A program made the position numbers and the translations under genes. Under the pieces are notes generated by a model that was not told where the DNA came from, searched no databases, and saw nothing but the letters and a program-made list of their open reading frames with translations. From Erythrophleum ivorense (lineage: Eukaryota; Streptophyta; Magnoliopsida; Fabales; Fabaceae), in contig JAIUCV010000011.1 of NCBI GenBank assembly GCA_026724425.1, positions 11,491,501 to 11,555,500 on the forward strand: a stretch of 64,000 nt of DNA. The letters run 5' to 3'. Of this stretch, positions 1 to 12,388 are shown in pieces (the first letter of the stretch is position 1; every line of letters starts with the position of its first letter).

Positions 1-87
1 TAGGATTCTCAAACATACAATCCAGCTATTGGCTCATAAAATAGAAGATGATGGAAGCGTACCTCTTATGCTAAGAAGATCAAATCC

Positions 88-362
88 ACCAGATAGCTTC
101 CTCCTTGCTAAATTTGTTTCGCCACTCCTTTAAATCTTCCCTTTGCTTGTAAAATGTTGCCTTAAATCTCGATCAGTAGCTCAGCTAGCTTAGCTTCTAC
201 ATCGTGCAACTTCTTGTCAACGACTGAAGACTTCCCTTCAATTCCATCAACCAATACACTTGCTTCAGCCAACTTGGCCTGGGAGGAACACTGGACTTGG
301 GTGTGCTCTTCTCGCATTGCACGCAAAGTTCTTTCCAGATCAATCACACACTGCTTCTCTAG
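88..362 (-). pseudogene. CRWN/NMCP (plant nuclear lamina-like) gene fragment
   Basis: The minus strand encodes a coiled-coil stretch resembling the rod of plant CROWDED NUCLEI (NMCP/LINC) proteins, which build the plant nuclear lamina. Recognisable pieces are EKQCVIDLERTLRAMREEH and KLAEASVLVDGIE, then KLHDVEAKLAEL before a stop at 162-164. One frame over, positions 155-88 continue with ATFYKQREDLKEW, another block I recognise from the same protein, then further stops. The linker expected between the blocks is missing and the frame shifts, so this is a broken partial copy; real CRWN proteins run to about 1000 residues. It abuts the pyrimidine-rich block to the right, so it may have been carried by a mobile element. 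Family assignment rests on remembered motif similarity. Confidence 0.7.
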
Positions 363-384
363 GGTGTGAAAGATACTATAGTAG

Positions 385-1345
385 ACCGGAGGTGAAGATT
401 GAAAGTACAGGGATTTGCTCTGTTTCGCCGGGGAGGGCTCTGAACCCTTCCCCTTTTCGAGTGTCAATCTCCCTTTTCCTTTTTCATCCACCTCTGCCTT
501 TCACTCTGTCTCTCTCTTCTCGTTTTCGGATCTGAAATTCCCCCATCGGCCTCTCGCTCTGCCTCCCTCTTTTCTTCCTCCTCGATCTCCCTCTCCTCCT
601 TTCTCTATCAGACGCTCTCTTCTCCTACCCGAAGCCAACTCCCCCTGTTTCTCCTTCCGTTTCTCCTTTTTTAATCCAAAGCCCTCTGCTCGTCGTCCCC
701 CTTTCCCCTCTGTCCGCCCCTTCTCTCAATCAGACCCTGTCGATCTCCCTCTTCTCCTCTCTCCTGCACCTTTTCCTCCTCCCTTTTCAGACGCGTCTGC
801 CCCCTCTTTTTTCTCTGTGAGTGTTTTTCTTTTTCTCTCTGTCTCTGCGCTACTGCCCCTCCATCCGTCTTTCTCTGTGTGTTTTTTTTCTTCCCTCTAA
901 GCTGAAGGCTCACCCCCTTTTCCTTTTTCTGTGCGTCTCCCTCTGTCTCTGCGTCCCTGCCCCTCCATCCGTCTTTCTCTGTGTGTTTTTTTTCTTCCCT
1001 CTAAGCCGAAGGCTCACCCCCCTTTTCCTTTTTCTGTGCGTCTTCCTCTGTCTCTGCGTCCCTGCCCCTCCATCCGTCTTTCTCTGTGTGTTTTTTTTCT
1101 TCCCTCTAAGCCGAAGGCTCACCCCCCTTTTCCTTTTTCTGTGCGTCTCCCTCTGTCTCTGCGTCCTTGCCCCTCCATCCGTCTTTCTCTGTCTCCTCCC
1201 CTCTGTCCGTCTGTTTCTCACTCCCACTCTCTTTTCGATTTCCAATCCATTTTCCTCTCTGTCCGTATCGTCCCCCCTCTATGTTTGTGCCCGTCTCTTC
1301 CAGTGCCTCTCCGTCCTTTCTGTGCTTCTGTCTGCCTTTCCAGTC
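385..1345 (+). repeat. Pyrimidine-rich low-complexity block
   Basis: About 1 kb in which the plus strand is almost entirely C and T. Open frames on both strands translate only to repetitive S/F/P/L-rich or R/K/E-rich strings, so I call no protein. The block contains the 104-bp tandem repeat listed separately. It could be part of an LTR or the leader of a retroelement. Confidence 0.75.
839..1193 (+). repeat. Tandem repeat, about 104-105 bp unit, 3.4 copies
   Basis: The landmark CCATCCGTCTTTCTCTGT occurs at 861, 965, 1070 and 1175, giving spacings of 104, 105 and 105 bp. Units also share a CTCTAAGC(T/C)GAAGGCTCACCCC stretch and an eight-T run. Copies are nearly identical, so expansion is recent relative to the surrounding relics. 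Confidence 0.93.
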
Positions 1346-2225
1346 AATCTGACAGAAGACCGAATGGAGGGGGACCACCGGGTGGGCTTTGGTTTGGATC
1401 GGGGCGGGTTATGGGTAGGTTTTGTTTGGGTCTGGGTTAGATTTAATTTTTCTTTTGGATTCTATTAATTGGGCTTTGGATTGGGCCTGTTATTTAATTT
1501 TTTTATTTTTATTCATTTCTGAGTAGGTAGAACTTGGTTAAATCTGGATGGGGCTTGCTCTTTGGGTTTTTTTTTTGTTTTAATTAATTAATTTATTTTT
1601 TGTTGATTTTCAACTCTTAATTTATTTTTCTTTGGACTCTTTTTTTTGAATTTTTTTTAATTTTGGCTTGGGCTCTCTTGAATTAAGTTTAAATCTTTTT
1701 CTTTCTTTTTTTTGTTTTTATTTTGGGTTTTCTCTCTTTTTTTTATATATATTACTTTGGTTTCTTTTTTTTTTTTAGCCCTTTTTTTATAATTATATAT
1801 TACTTTGGTTTCTTTTTTTTAGTCTTTTTTTGATAATTAAATTTTTTACTTCTTTTTTTTTATTTTGGTTTAATTATCATTTTTTTAATTATATTATTTT
1901 TTTTTAATATTTTTTCATTTGTGGGATTTTACTTTTTTTTCCTTTTTAATTCATTTCTTTCTTTCTCTTTTTTTTTAGTCTCTTTTGATTTTTATTTTCT
2001 TTAATTCCATTAACTTTAAACTTTTGTTACTCCCTCTTTGATTTTTTTTTTTGTTTTAACTTTGGATTAATTGGCTTTTATTATATTTTATTTATTTTTG
2101 AGTTCTTTTTTCTTTGATTTTTTTTAGCTTATTAAACTAAGGGGACTTTTTTTTTATTATTATTAGTTTAATTTTATTATTATTTTTAGAGTATACCCGG
2201 ACAAAATACGGTGTTCACACCTACA
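1346..2225 (+). mobile_element. T-rich tract ending in an LTR-like terminus
   Basis: The tract changes from G/T-rich to almost pure T with short A runs and has no coding potential. Near its right end it reads GTATACCCGGACAAAATACGG and GTGTTCACACCTACA, which resembles the 3' end of plant Ty3-type LTRs. Directly after it, the minus strand resumes recognisable MULE transposase sequence, as if an element ending in ...TACA had inserted there. The matching left end and TSD were not found, so the whole of about 380-2225 as one LTR is inference. Confidence 0.35.
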
Positions 2226-2227
2226 GT

Positions 2228-4712
2228 TTATGGCCAATATAATTCTTCTCCCATTAGTTGAAACTCCATCTTATATGATCGAAATAGTCGGTCCATATAC
2301 TGGAACAGATCAATAAAGACAGGGGCACATGCGACGAATACATATTGGCACAGATACTTTTGAATTTAAAACTTACTGCAATCACATGTATAAGGGGATG
2401 TGTTCACCTTACAATATCGACTATATTGCTTGTTCGTCGGATCCTATGGTTCTTCAACTTCAAATGCTGATGCTCGCTTGTCAAACCTACATACAATTAA
2501 GGAAGATGCACTCTGTATCAAAACTGATAATTTTTTCATCAGGTTCTCTAGAAAAATAGCACCAGCCTCAAGTTGTGTGGTGATCATTTGTACACATTCC
2601 ACCCAATATTTGTTTAGTCTATACATAGTTGCTTTTATTAATCGACTTATAAGTAATAACCTAATCCCCTTTAATACACTATTAATACATTCAGCCAAGT
2701 TTGTAGTTATATACCCCTAACGTCGACCCTTAATATCGTACGCACGAGACCATTTGTTCTTGGAAATATCCTCTATCCAATTTGCAGCGTCCATATAGAG
2801 TTAATGTGATTGAGTCAATTGTTCATCCATCTGATGCTGCTCATGCAAATAACCCACATCAATAGTTATCCATTAATACACATTTTGACATAACATCCAT
2901 TAAAACAGTTTATAGAACTAATAAAACATACAAATATTGATGAACCTCTTCTTTAATCACTTATTCTTAAACATTGTATTTAGATTACTTGTAATATGTC
3001 TTAAACAAAACACATAATATGCATACAGTAATTGCCACCCAATTTCTGGATTAGAGATAACAGCCAAAAGTCTAGAATGTCTATTAGAAATTAAGCAAAT
3101 CCCTGTTTTATTTGGTAGTATTTGGCGTCAAAGCAAAGAAAGGAATCATACCCATGACTTATGTGTTTCACCCTTGACAACTACAAATGCTAAGGGAACA
3201 ATTTTGTTGGCTTCATTTTGTGAACTTGTAATGAGCACAGTTCCTTTGTACTTTCCATACAAGAAGGTTCCATCAATTTGCACCATTAGTTTTAGGTGAT
3301 CAAACGTGTTAATGTATAGTTTAAAGGTCAAAGAAACTCGATGAAACATTACTAAAGGATTTTCAGCTGAGCTACTCTGTGAACACTCCTTATGAATAAA
3401 CTCATAATATGACCTAAGCATAAAGTGGTCAACGACTGCTAACCATTTTAGCAAGAAAGTATATAATTGTTCCTAATTTTTAAATGCAATGTTGATTGCT
3501 CTATCTTTTGCCGTCCATGTCTTTTTGTATGTCACAATGTACCCAAATATGCTATACACTCTTTTAATGATTTGCCTAATCAACACTGATGGATTCTCAG
3601 CTACTATTGACATAATATACGATGAGATGACGTCAGAATCAAGTTTCAGATGATCATGTGATAATGATATAGAAAAGGAATGAGTGTGGGCCGTTATATC
3701 TTATTATTTTCCACTACCTATCCCTCTCATCTCAACTTATTCTAATTCTCCAATTACACCAACCACTATATTCTAGATAACGTTATTATTCATACTTCTT
3801 TGACGAGTAATGCACTCTAAAAGTGTAGTATTTGCACACAGAATATATCTTCAATGCATGGCGCATAAATTGTTTATCTGAGAATCCCATGCCAATATAT
3901 AACTCTTGATTATTATTCAAGTTAATGTTCTTAGCCATCTTGGGGATCTTAATAGAATTTCCTCCATCAAAACTAATTTGTGAAAGCATGACATATGCTG
4001 GATTCACATATCGAGCCAATGGAGTGACCCTTGCCTTATCAACATCATCTCCCTTAGAATCATCAGCTCAATGGTCATTGACATTAAGCGAAACATCATA
4101 TTCATCCTCCTCTTTAAAATTATTCATAACATCCTCCACTTCATTTGGAGATGATGGAGGACTCACATTGAAAATAAATTGATGCGACGTGCTTGGTTGG
4201 CATATAAAGTCAAGAGTAGGTTCAGAAGCATAATGACCAACATTTGCCATGTCAAAATCAAATTATGAGATATAATCATTTGTAGTTTGAAACTGACTAG
4301 TAGATGGGAGAGATAGCGATGTAGGAACCTCAGTTTGGGCCACATTCAAATTTGCATCAATAGTTGATAGATGCACATATATATCTAATGCGCCTAATTG
4401 GATTGAAAATTTTTTGGTTAGCTCCCCACATAGTTTGGATATTAGAATCATATTCTAAAGTGCACGCTAAGTACCATGTGGGATTGCGAGAATGAGGGTA
4501 CCTATATACAACTCAGACACAAATTGATTTAAAACCAATCGTAACTTTTCACTCATCACCTTCTTCAACCCATTAAGAGTAATATTTGTATTAACTCTTA
4601 ATATTTTTGGTTTATCACATACGAACGTTGCACCTTCTTTGTTGTCATAATTTTTTTTATTTGCATATATACATATGATTTCTTTTCTCAGACTCATTAT
4701 AATTCCTATCAT
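2228..4712 (-). pseudogene. Mutator-like element (MULE) transposase relic
   Basis: Minus-strand remains of a MuDR-family transposase, read from 4712 down to 2228. The N-terminal PB1-like part lies at 4467-4712. The Mutator DNA-binding domain is at 3786-4019 (ELYIGMGFSDKQF, ALKIYSVCKYYTFRV). A linker at about 3690-3460 includes AENPSVLIRQIIKRVYSIF. The catalytic MULE domain is at 3146-3454 (MVQIDGTFLYGKYKGTVLI, VPLAFVVVKGE). The C-terminal part is at 2444-2698 (AECINSVLKGIR). Downstream of a TAG at 2444, the same frame keeps a zinc-knuckle piece (YTCDC) and the usual tail (SYKMEFQLMGEELYWP). Many stops and frameshifts show it is dead. The element's own TIRs were not identified. Confidence 0.88.
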
Positions 4713-4739
4713 AGAATTAGTGTCATAGCATGTGAAAAA

Positions 4740-5374
4740 AATCCATTAATAACATTTAGATACATATCAAGTCATTTATCAAACTATATATGCCTATTCT
4801 CATTCAACTACATACAACAATATTTATATATGTCTACATTTAAAATTATTTATCTTATTTAATTATTATTTTTGCTTATATATATAACACTATATTTATT
4901 TTTATATAATATATATTTATAAAATTGTATGTTATATTCATATTATAAATATCATTATACATATATGTATATATATAAATGAATTTGTACATAATTTTTG
5001 AATAAAAACATATACATAAATATATTTTCATTTATTTCTTTTTTATAGTTACTACAATATGTTTATTCATATATAAATTAACTTCCACATCATTTATATT
5101 TGACTAAATGTATCTTTTTATCTAATTTTCTTTGTCATTTATTGATAAATAAATATTTTCTTTCATATTTCAACTTACTTATATATTTTTATACATTTTC
5201 TCTTATTCCTATTACATATTATACATTATATAGATTATATATATATATACAATAATAATTTTTTCATTAAGTTTCATGGTCATTTAGTTAACAAAAATTT
5301 TTAGTTTATAGAAATATAAATAAGACTTATCCTCAAAACAATAGAATAATGCAATATGCCAAATATTAAATAAT

Positions 5375-5411
<37 letters not shown>

Positions 5412-5846
5412 TCTTCTTTAACTAAATGCCAACAAATAAACAATTTAAACTCAGCACATTAACTATATAAATTTAAAGATAATACATTATCTTAAAATTT
5501 GTTTCTTACCTTTACAAAATTATTAACCAACCAACAATGCAGTTTATTTAACTTTTTCCTTTCATGGAATCACAAAATAATTTTTATCCTTAAACAAACA
5601 AAAAATATCCCAATAAAAAATGAAAACTCAACAAATGCAGGTCTAAATTTATTCACAAATATTAAATAGAAGTTAAATAAAAATAATTTATACTTTTTTT
5701 CCTATTATATATTAAACAAAAAATTCTTCTATGAAGTTTAATATTTTTTTTTTTCATTTTGTAATATTCATATTTGAAGATACTGAAAAATATCACTAGA
5801 GTGAAAATATGAAATTTTGCTCGTTTCATCTTTGCTTTTTCACTTG
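4740..5846. other. AT-rich intergenic DNA
   Basis: Very AT-rich with TA/TATA runs. No open frame, RNA gene or recognisable transposon end apart from the microsatellite listed separately. Confidence 0.6.
5375..5411 (+). repeat. (CA)n(TA)n compound microsatellite
   Basis: About ten CA dinucleotides run directly into about eight TA dinucleotides. Likely length-variable between individuals. Confidence 0.95.
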
Positions 5847-6305
5847 CTAACTACTAGTGCGGGAGATTGCTTGATTTCTTTTATAATGAAAGCAAAAATC
5901 AAGAATAGAAAACAATGGTGTGCAAAAATGGTAATAGATAAGGAAAGAAAATAGAAAGTATGAAAAAATCTTAAAGAAGCAGGGAAAAAATAAGATGAAT
6001 GTTACAAATTTATAACAAAAATATAGAAAGGAGGTGGCTGGAGAAAGAATATGAGGGAGTGGGAAAGGAGAAAGAAAGATTATGAATTTACAATAAAATT
6101 GTGAGGAAGACGAAAGGATAGAGGAGGGGGAGGGGGAAGGATACAGGAGGGGGGAGTTGCAACCATGAAGGCTGCACCACGTTGCAGACCCGTGACCCAA
6201 ACAAAATTTTATTTTTAAAAATAAATAAATAAATAAATGATGATGTCGCAACTCTCTTAATTTTTTTAAATTTGGGTCGCGATCCATAAATAAATAAATA
6301 AAAAT
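5847..6305. other. AG-rich tract with imperfect inverted repeat; no gene
   Basis: The minus strand is open for 146 codons but translates to a low-complexity F/L/S/Y-rich string from a purine-rich plus strand, with no domain. At 6188-6275 there is an imperfect inverted repeat whose arms are GACCCAAACAAAATTTTATT and AATTTTTTTAAATTTGGGTC, flanked by AAATA repeats. It could be a small MITE relic. Confidence 0.4.
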
Positions 6306-6901
6306 TTAAGTATCTTAGGAATAAGTTTTTGCAGCTAAGTATATGAGTTTTTTGTTTTTACATATTACAATGAAATGGCCTACAATAATATGTATTTTGA
6401 TAAAAATATCTTATATATATTATATATATAATACAACAAATATTAAATATGTATTTAACTAATATAAAAATAATTAATTTTGTAAACTTAGAATAAATTA
6501 TTTTTATGGCTTTGTACACAAAGTAGTTTTAAATAATTTTTTTTAGAAATCTATATTTTAAATAAAAACTTATTATTATTCTTTAGGATACTTTAATTAT
6601 ATTTTAGCTTAGGGGATTTTTATATATTTTCATACCTACAAGAAGAAGCACGTAATTTAAGCATTTTTAGGAAAGAGTAATTTAATCTTAAAATTATTTC
6701 TTTTTTTTTTTTAAGGTCAATTACTTTCCTCTCATAAGAAATGCCTAAATTACACAACCATTCTTTCTACTTTGAAAGCATATACTTATTCTCTTAAACC
6801 AAAATATGACAAAAATACTATCAAGAAATCTTGATTTCTTTATTAAACATATAATTTAGTAAAAAATATTTTTAAAATTTTATTTTAATATTATTTATTT
6901 G
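6306..6901. other. AT-rich intergenic DNA
   Basis: No supported gene or element. A short TA-repeat region lies near 6410-6430. Confidence 0.5.
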
Positions 6902-7462
6902 CCTAAAATACACTTTTCATCTTTTAACTTTATCATAGGTTTTACTTTTATTTCTTAACTTTATTTTGCTTTAATTTCATCATTAACTTAATTTCAGGTT
7001 TTTACTTTAATCTCTTAATTTTATTTTGTTCAAATATAGTTATTTAATTTTAACTTAAGTTTTATTTTGTGTCTTTTAATTTTATTTTATTCTAATTTAA
7101 TTTATTAACTTATAAAAACTACTCAAAATTTTTCTTAACTCTAACACTACTATGTTGTTTAGTAAAAAGATTATTAGAATTAAGTCATTAAGGAGCCAAA
7201 AAAGAACTTTTCTATTAAGCATTTCTAATTGACTGTGTTAAAAAAAAACATTTGAGTATTTTTTAAAAGTTAATGAATCAAATTGAAACAAAATGAAATA
7301 TGAAGAAAAATCAAAGGATTAAATTATACTAAATAAAATTAATGATGAAAGTAAAACTTGTAGTAAAGATAAATGACTAAATTGAAACCAAATGAAATTA
7401 AAAAATAAAAATAAAATCTCAAATAAAATTAAGGGAGCAAAAGTACATTTTATTACATAGAT
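6902..7462. mobile_element. Long palindromic (foldback) MITE, copy 1
   Basis: The segment is an imperfect palindrome of about 560 bp. The left half repeats lines such as CTTTTAACTTTATCATAGG, TTTTACTTT and AATTTCATCATTAACTTAA. The right half is their reverse complement, for example TTAATGATGAAAGTAAAAC. The ends are ATACACTTTTCAT and its inverse near AAAGTACATTTT. It has no coding capacity. The same family recurs at about 17918-18510 here, and similar palindromic repeats are common in eudicots. Exact ends and TSD are uncertain. Confidence 0.8.
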
Positions 7463-8550
7463 ATAATGTCATTTAGGTCAAAATAAATATAATTATAACC
7501 TAATTTTTATTACATAAAAAGTGAATATAACACATCTTTTAATTTTATATAAGAAGATTATATATTTCAAAATAAAAAAAAAATTGTATAATTTTAGCGT
7601 ATGTGAAGAATAGTTTATCCTTTTCTTAAACTATTCTTCCTCATATATTAAAATACTTGAAAAACTTAACATTACTCGCATTCTCACCTCATCCCAGCAC
7701 CCGGGGCACCCAAAGTAGTTAAAATTATTATCTTTTTATCAACCATTTTTTGTGCAAGAAAAAAATGAAAATTATAACAAAAATGTTTTAAGAAACTTTT
7801 TCTAAATGAAGAATTAACTATAATTGGTATATAAATTTTAAAATGTGGCAAAATATCTCTCTGAACTTTGGACTGAATTAAAAGAGCTAAACCCCAATAA
7901 AAATTAATAGCCAGAAATTGCTTCTTTAATTTAACAATTTTCACAATGATAATACGTACTTATATTTTTATTCAAATTTTTTTACTGCTAGTTTAGTTTT
8001 TCGTGATTTAAGGGCAGCTTTTCATTCAATTTTATTACTTATATCCATATACATTTATATATATAATTATGCATATGTATATATAGTATTAAAATAACAA
8101 TCATTAACTATACCGTGTCATGCAATTGGTTTTCTATGAACAAAGTTTTCTTTATTGTGAAAAAGATTTATTTTTTATGAAAAACATATTCACTTATAGA
8201 AATCTATTAGATATAGTAACACAATCACAAGCTAATTATTCTTTCCAAGAAGAATTTTTTTATGAACAAAGTTTATTTTATTATGAAAAATGATTTTTTC
8301 TGGGCAAAAAAAAAATCTTACACAAATTATTAAAAAAATTTTACAAACTGATTATTATTATTATTATTCTCGTCGTGTAATAATGTAAGGAAATAGAATC
8401 CGTATAAGGAAACCAAATCATGAAAATTTTTCATATTATAAATATTTTTAAAAATTAATTTAATTTAATTTATTTTTAAATAAAATATATAACAACATAA
8501 ATTAAGGAAAGGATATAAAACTTTTCTTAAGCTTTGACTCAATTGCTTAT
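7463..8550. other. AT-rich intergenic DNA
   Basis: No gene recognised. An (ATT)n run lies near 8350-8368. A minus-strand open frame at 7684-7944 is short and without motif. Confidence 0.5.
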
Positions 8551-9085
8551 GAAGAGGGCGTGACTTTCTGGATTGGGTCATTTCACCCTCACCACCCCCT
8601 CTCTCTGACTTTCGATATTGAATCAAGATGCTATTTGTATATTAGTTTGCAACCTACGCGTTGTTTTTCTTTTTTCTGTTTTTTTTCTTTGGAATGTATT
8701 TGTTTTGTTAAACACGCCAAAAAAAAATTAAATACAAAATTTGGAATTTTGAATCTGGCATTTTATTCAATTATGAACCATTAACAGAATCAATATTTTT
8801 AAGATTAAACCGGTTATTGAACCGGTTTATAGAGAGGGCTTGACTTTCTGGGTTGGGTGATTTCGCCCTTACCACTCCCTCTCTTTGACTTTCAATATTG
8901 AATCAAGATCCTATTTGTATATTTGTTTGCAATCTACATTTTTGTGGGGATGTATTTGTTTTGTTAAACACACCAAAAAAAATTGAATACAAAATTTGGA
9001 ATTTTGAATCTGGCATTTTATTCAATAATGAACCACTAATAGAATCAATATTTTTTTAAATTGAACTGATTATTAGGCTAATAGG
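8551..9085 (+). repeat. Diverged tandem duplication, units about 275 and 255 bp
   Basis: Unit 1 (8551-8825) and unit 2 (8831-9085) both open with GAGGGC(G/T)TGACTTTCTGG and share ATATTGAATCAAGAT, TGTATTTGTTTTGTTAAACAC and TTTGGAATTTTGAATCTGGC. Unit 2 lacks about 25 bp of a T-rich stretch. Between units lies AACCGGTTATTGAACCGGTT, itself palindromic. No coding potential, so probably a duplicated non-coding segment or transposon piece. Confidence 0.9.
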
Positions 9086-11260
9086 GATACTTATTTATAG
9101 TTCATTGATTTGATTATAGTTAAATTATAATTAAATTGATAATAACTTAATATATATTTTAAAATTTTATATATTAAAATATTGATATAACAAATAAATA
9201 CTAATAAATTTTTTATATTACTAATTATTAATTTTGAACTACTGATGATGAAAAAAAAAATCAATTTTGACAAAAACATTTTGATATTTGAGAGAGATGC
9301 GTTAAGTGATGAAATATGATAGAGAACAAGCACAGAAAATAACTTAGTAAACATATTCTGTTTCTCTCATTTTTTTTTTAAATTTCTCTCTATTTTAATT
9401 CTTTTTTTGCTCTTACAACTTTTTATTTTTAATCTTTTAGATCTATCAAAAGAAAATAAGAAAGAATCTTAAAAACAAAAATCAAAACTGGTTAAACCTT
9501 GAATTAATTTGATTTTGACCAATTTGACCAGTTCCAATTTCAAATTTCTTATCACTGCTTAGAATTGAACAAAAGTTATTTATATTATCATCCTAATTAA
9601 TTTTTGAAAAATAAAATAAACTAACATAAAATAGTCCCAAAACGCATAAAAACAAAAGATCTTGGACTTGAAAATAATCTCAATTGAGTGAACCTGGATT
9701 GCCATGATGATGGGCTGTGAAAAGCTAAATCCAACATATTGATGCCCTATCCATCCATTGATATCAGACGAACACCAAGTATTTCAAAGCTAAATCTGAA
9801 TCCACCCATTAGTTAATCAAATCTCAATTTTTGCTGTCTACACCTTATTAATATTCAATATCCGATGGATATCAGATACTTTGTTCAAACGAATACCATC
9901 GAATACCTAAAATACCAAAACCCATTTTCATACATAGTATTTTGAAGTTTAGGATTCGATAATGGTGTACGGTATTCCGCTATGTAATAAGAGGGTGGTT
10001 TCTAAAATAACACATTGGTATCACATTCCAGGCAAAATAGTATTATTTGATGACAGCTGAAAAATTCTATCATCTCATGTGATGAATTTTTTATTAATTT
10101 TCACTTTTACCTTTATCTGTTTATGAAATCAACTCCACAATAAAATTTGTCTTAAAAAAATTATGAGCATGTAAAATATAATACATTAATTATTAAAATA
10201 ATTATATTGTATTTTTTTATATGGAGAAGAGCGAATAATCTACACATGAACTTTCAGTATTTTTTATTTATTTTTAATTATATTTTCATCTTAAATAGTG
10301 AAAATGGTATAAATTTATAAAATGTAATTCATTTAAACTTAAAAAAATATGTTTGAACATCAATTAAGTAGGGAACATATATTAACATATGTAAAAACAT
10401 TCATATTTTACATCACTAATATGTGAGATATCATTAATTATCATACCAAATATAAGTACATTGTCATCATACTATCTTATACTAAGATATTATAGTGTAT
10501 AAGATAAATATTGAGTACCCGAAAACTAAATCTGAACCCTTCCAAAATTATTTCAAAAAGTTTTCCTTTAATATTTGAGCCCTATCTAATGTCTGTTATT
10601 TATGGAATACAAAATATTTATTTTGATCATGTATCATTGGACCTATGAAGTACTCACCCAAATTGCCATCTCTACTAATCAAAGAGGATAAGAAATCCCA
10701 CAGACGAAACGATTTTAAAATATCTCTAAAATTACATCATTTAAATAATCCATTTTTTAATGTTTTACTACACCTCCTTTTCTTGTTTTGTTCTCTAGAA
10801 AATCGCTACTATGTATTGAGTATTCGTAAATTATATATATTTAATTTGTTAAAAGTTTGAATTTGGCCTGATTTATTAATTGAATAAAAAAACGTAGTCA
10901 ACATATTGAACTCATTTAGTTAAACAAATTGAATTTAAACTTTTGATGCCCAACTCACTAATGTCACAAACAATTCGATTAGTAGTAAAATATTATTTTA
11001 TATATGACTAATTTGTATTCATATAGATAGTATAAAATTTTTCTCATACACATGCATATACATAGTATAGAAATGTATAATTTTTTACTTAATTTAATTT
11101 TATATTTGCGCATAAATATATATTGCATTTATATTATAGTTCACGCGAATTATTTGGGCTCCGCTCCTTTAAACATCCTTTTCTTTAATTTAATTAAAAT
11201 TAAAGTTTGTATTGAATTTGTTCTATTTTCATTGAACAAATTAAATTATGCTAAATCTTG
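9086..11260. other. AT-rich intergenic DNA
   Basis: Only short motif-free open frames on either strand. No transposon ends recognised. Nothing supported here. Confidence 0.5.
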
Positions 11261-11410
11261 ACTGATACTTTCGCAGTTCTAACCGCTACCTTCTTGAAAA
11301 TTTTTCTCGTCTAGGGCCCTCCATTCTAGTTGAGCGTAGGGTAGGTTTGCTGAATAAATTATGCGGGCCTTCGTTTCTTGTGGCTCTAGCGGAGGAGCGA
11401 AAGGTTAATC
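11261..11410. other. Short GC-richer island of unknown origin
   Basis: About 150 bp is visibly richer in G and C than the several kilobases around it (contains GTCTAGGGCCCTCC, GAGCGTAGGGTAGG and GGCTCTAGCGGAGGAGCG). One plus-strand frame stays open across it but I recognise no protein. It could be an organelle-derived insert or a transposon terminus. Confidence 0.35.
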
Positions 11411-12388
11411 CATTGAATAATCTCTCTCACAATTTTTTATTTTTCAAAAAATTTTGAGAGAATAAAAAATTTTATTCATATACACTTGAAGAAAATTATT
11501 ATAGGTGTGTTGCTGCTCAATTATATTAATTTACATGCATGGGAATCAATGTTCAGAAGGACCCAAGAACACATCATTTGATCAACAAAAATATCTATAA
11601 ATTAAGAGTATGTTTTTTGTAATTACAAAATTTCAAACATCTTACGAAGAGTCATCAGATCATTCTGGATAAGATATGCATTAGAGGATGATTTGTTTTT
11701 TCCTCTTTGGTTTAAAAAATCTACCCAATTAGACTTGTTCAATGCTCGTCAGTACGCTAGTTAGTTGTTGGTCCATTACCGGAGAAACGAGACTATGCGG
11801 CAAACAAACAAACACACGGCCCCACAAAAGCAGACTTATGACAGGGAAGGCAAATGAGTCCAAAAAATCAAAGGTCAACTCAAAATTGCACGATGCCTTT
11901 ATTAAAAAGAAGATTCTGAAAAGAAGAAAGAATACGAGAATACGTATTATATTCTCTCTCTTCTTTTCAATTCGGACTATACACAGTCCACTTGAAATAA
12001 CTATCTCACTCAAAAGAAGAGCGATTTACCATTAGCAAGATTTTACTATGGTGATTGAAACGTTACGAGAAAAGAGAAATTGAACAAATACGAGCGAATT
12101 GTCGCGCATTATGTTCAATACTGTTGTTCAAGAAGAAATTGAAAAAAAAAAAATCTTGATTTGTTCTCGCATCTTTAAATTCATGCTCAAGTAAACTGTA
12201 AATCACATGACACTACCCAGCTTAGCTGAGAGGGAACAGAAAGAGCGATCACAGTGGAAACCCAATTCAGCAGAGCTCATACAAATGGAATAGAACAGAA
12301 TAATCATCACCAGCAGAATCCAACATTATTGGCAAAATGCTGAAATCCAACAACAATAATTAAAGCTCACAACACTGAAACATTATAT
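11411..12388. other. Intergenic DNA, including likely 3' UTR of the cyclin gene
   Basis: No gene supported. Because the cyclin-like gene ends at 12389 on the minus strand, the segment just below should hold its 3' untranslated region; AATATAA-like signals occur close to the stop. Overlapping opposite-strand open frames at 11729-12035 are motif-free shadows. Confidence 0.45.

Noticed and set aside
415..1468. Long overlapping open frames on both strands in the CT-rich block
   Set aside because: They translate to low-complexity repeats of the 104-bp unit in every frame; openness is caused by base composition.
5847..6287. 146-codon minus-strand open frame
   Set aside because: Low-complexity hydrophobic/serine string from a purine-rich tract, no domain, no good start context.
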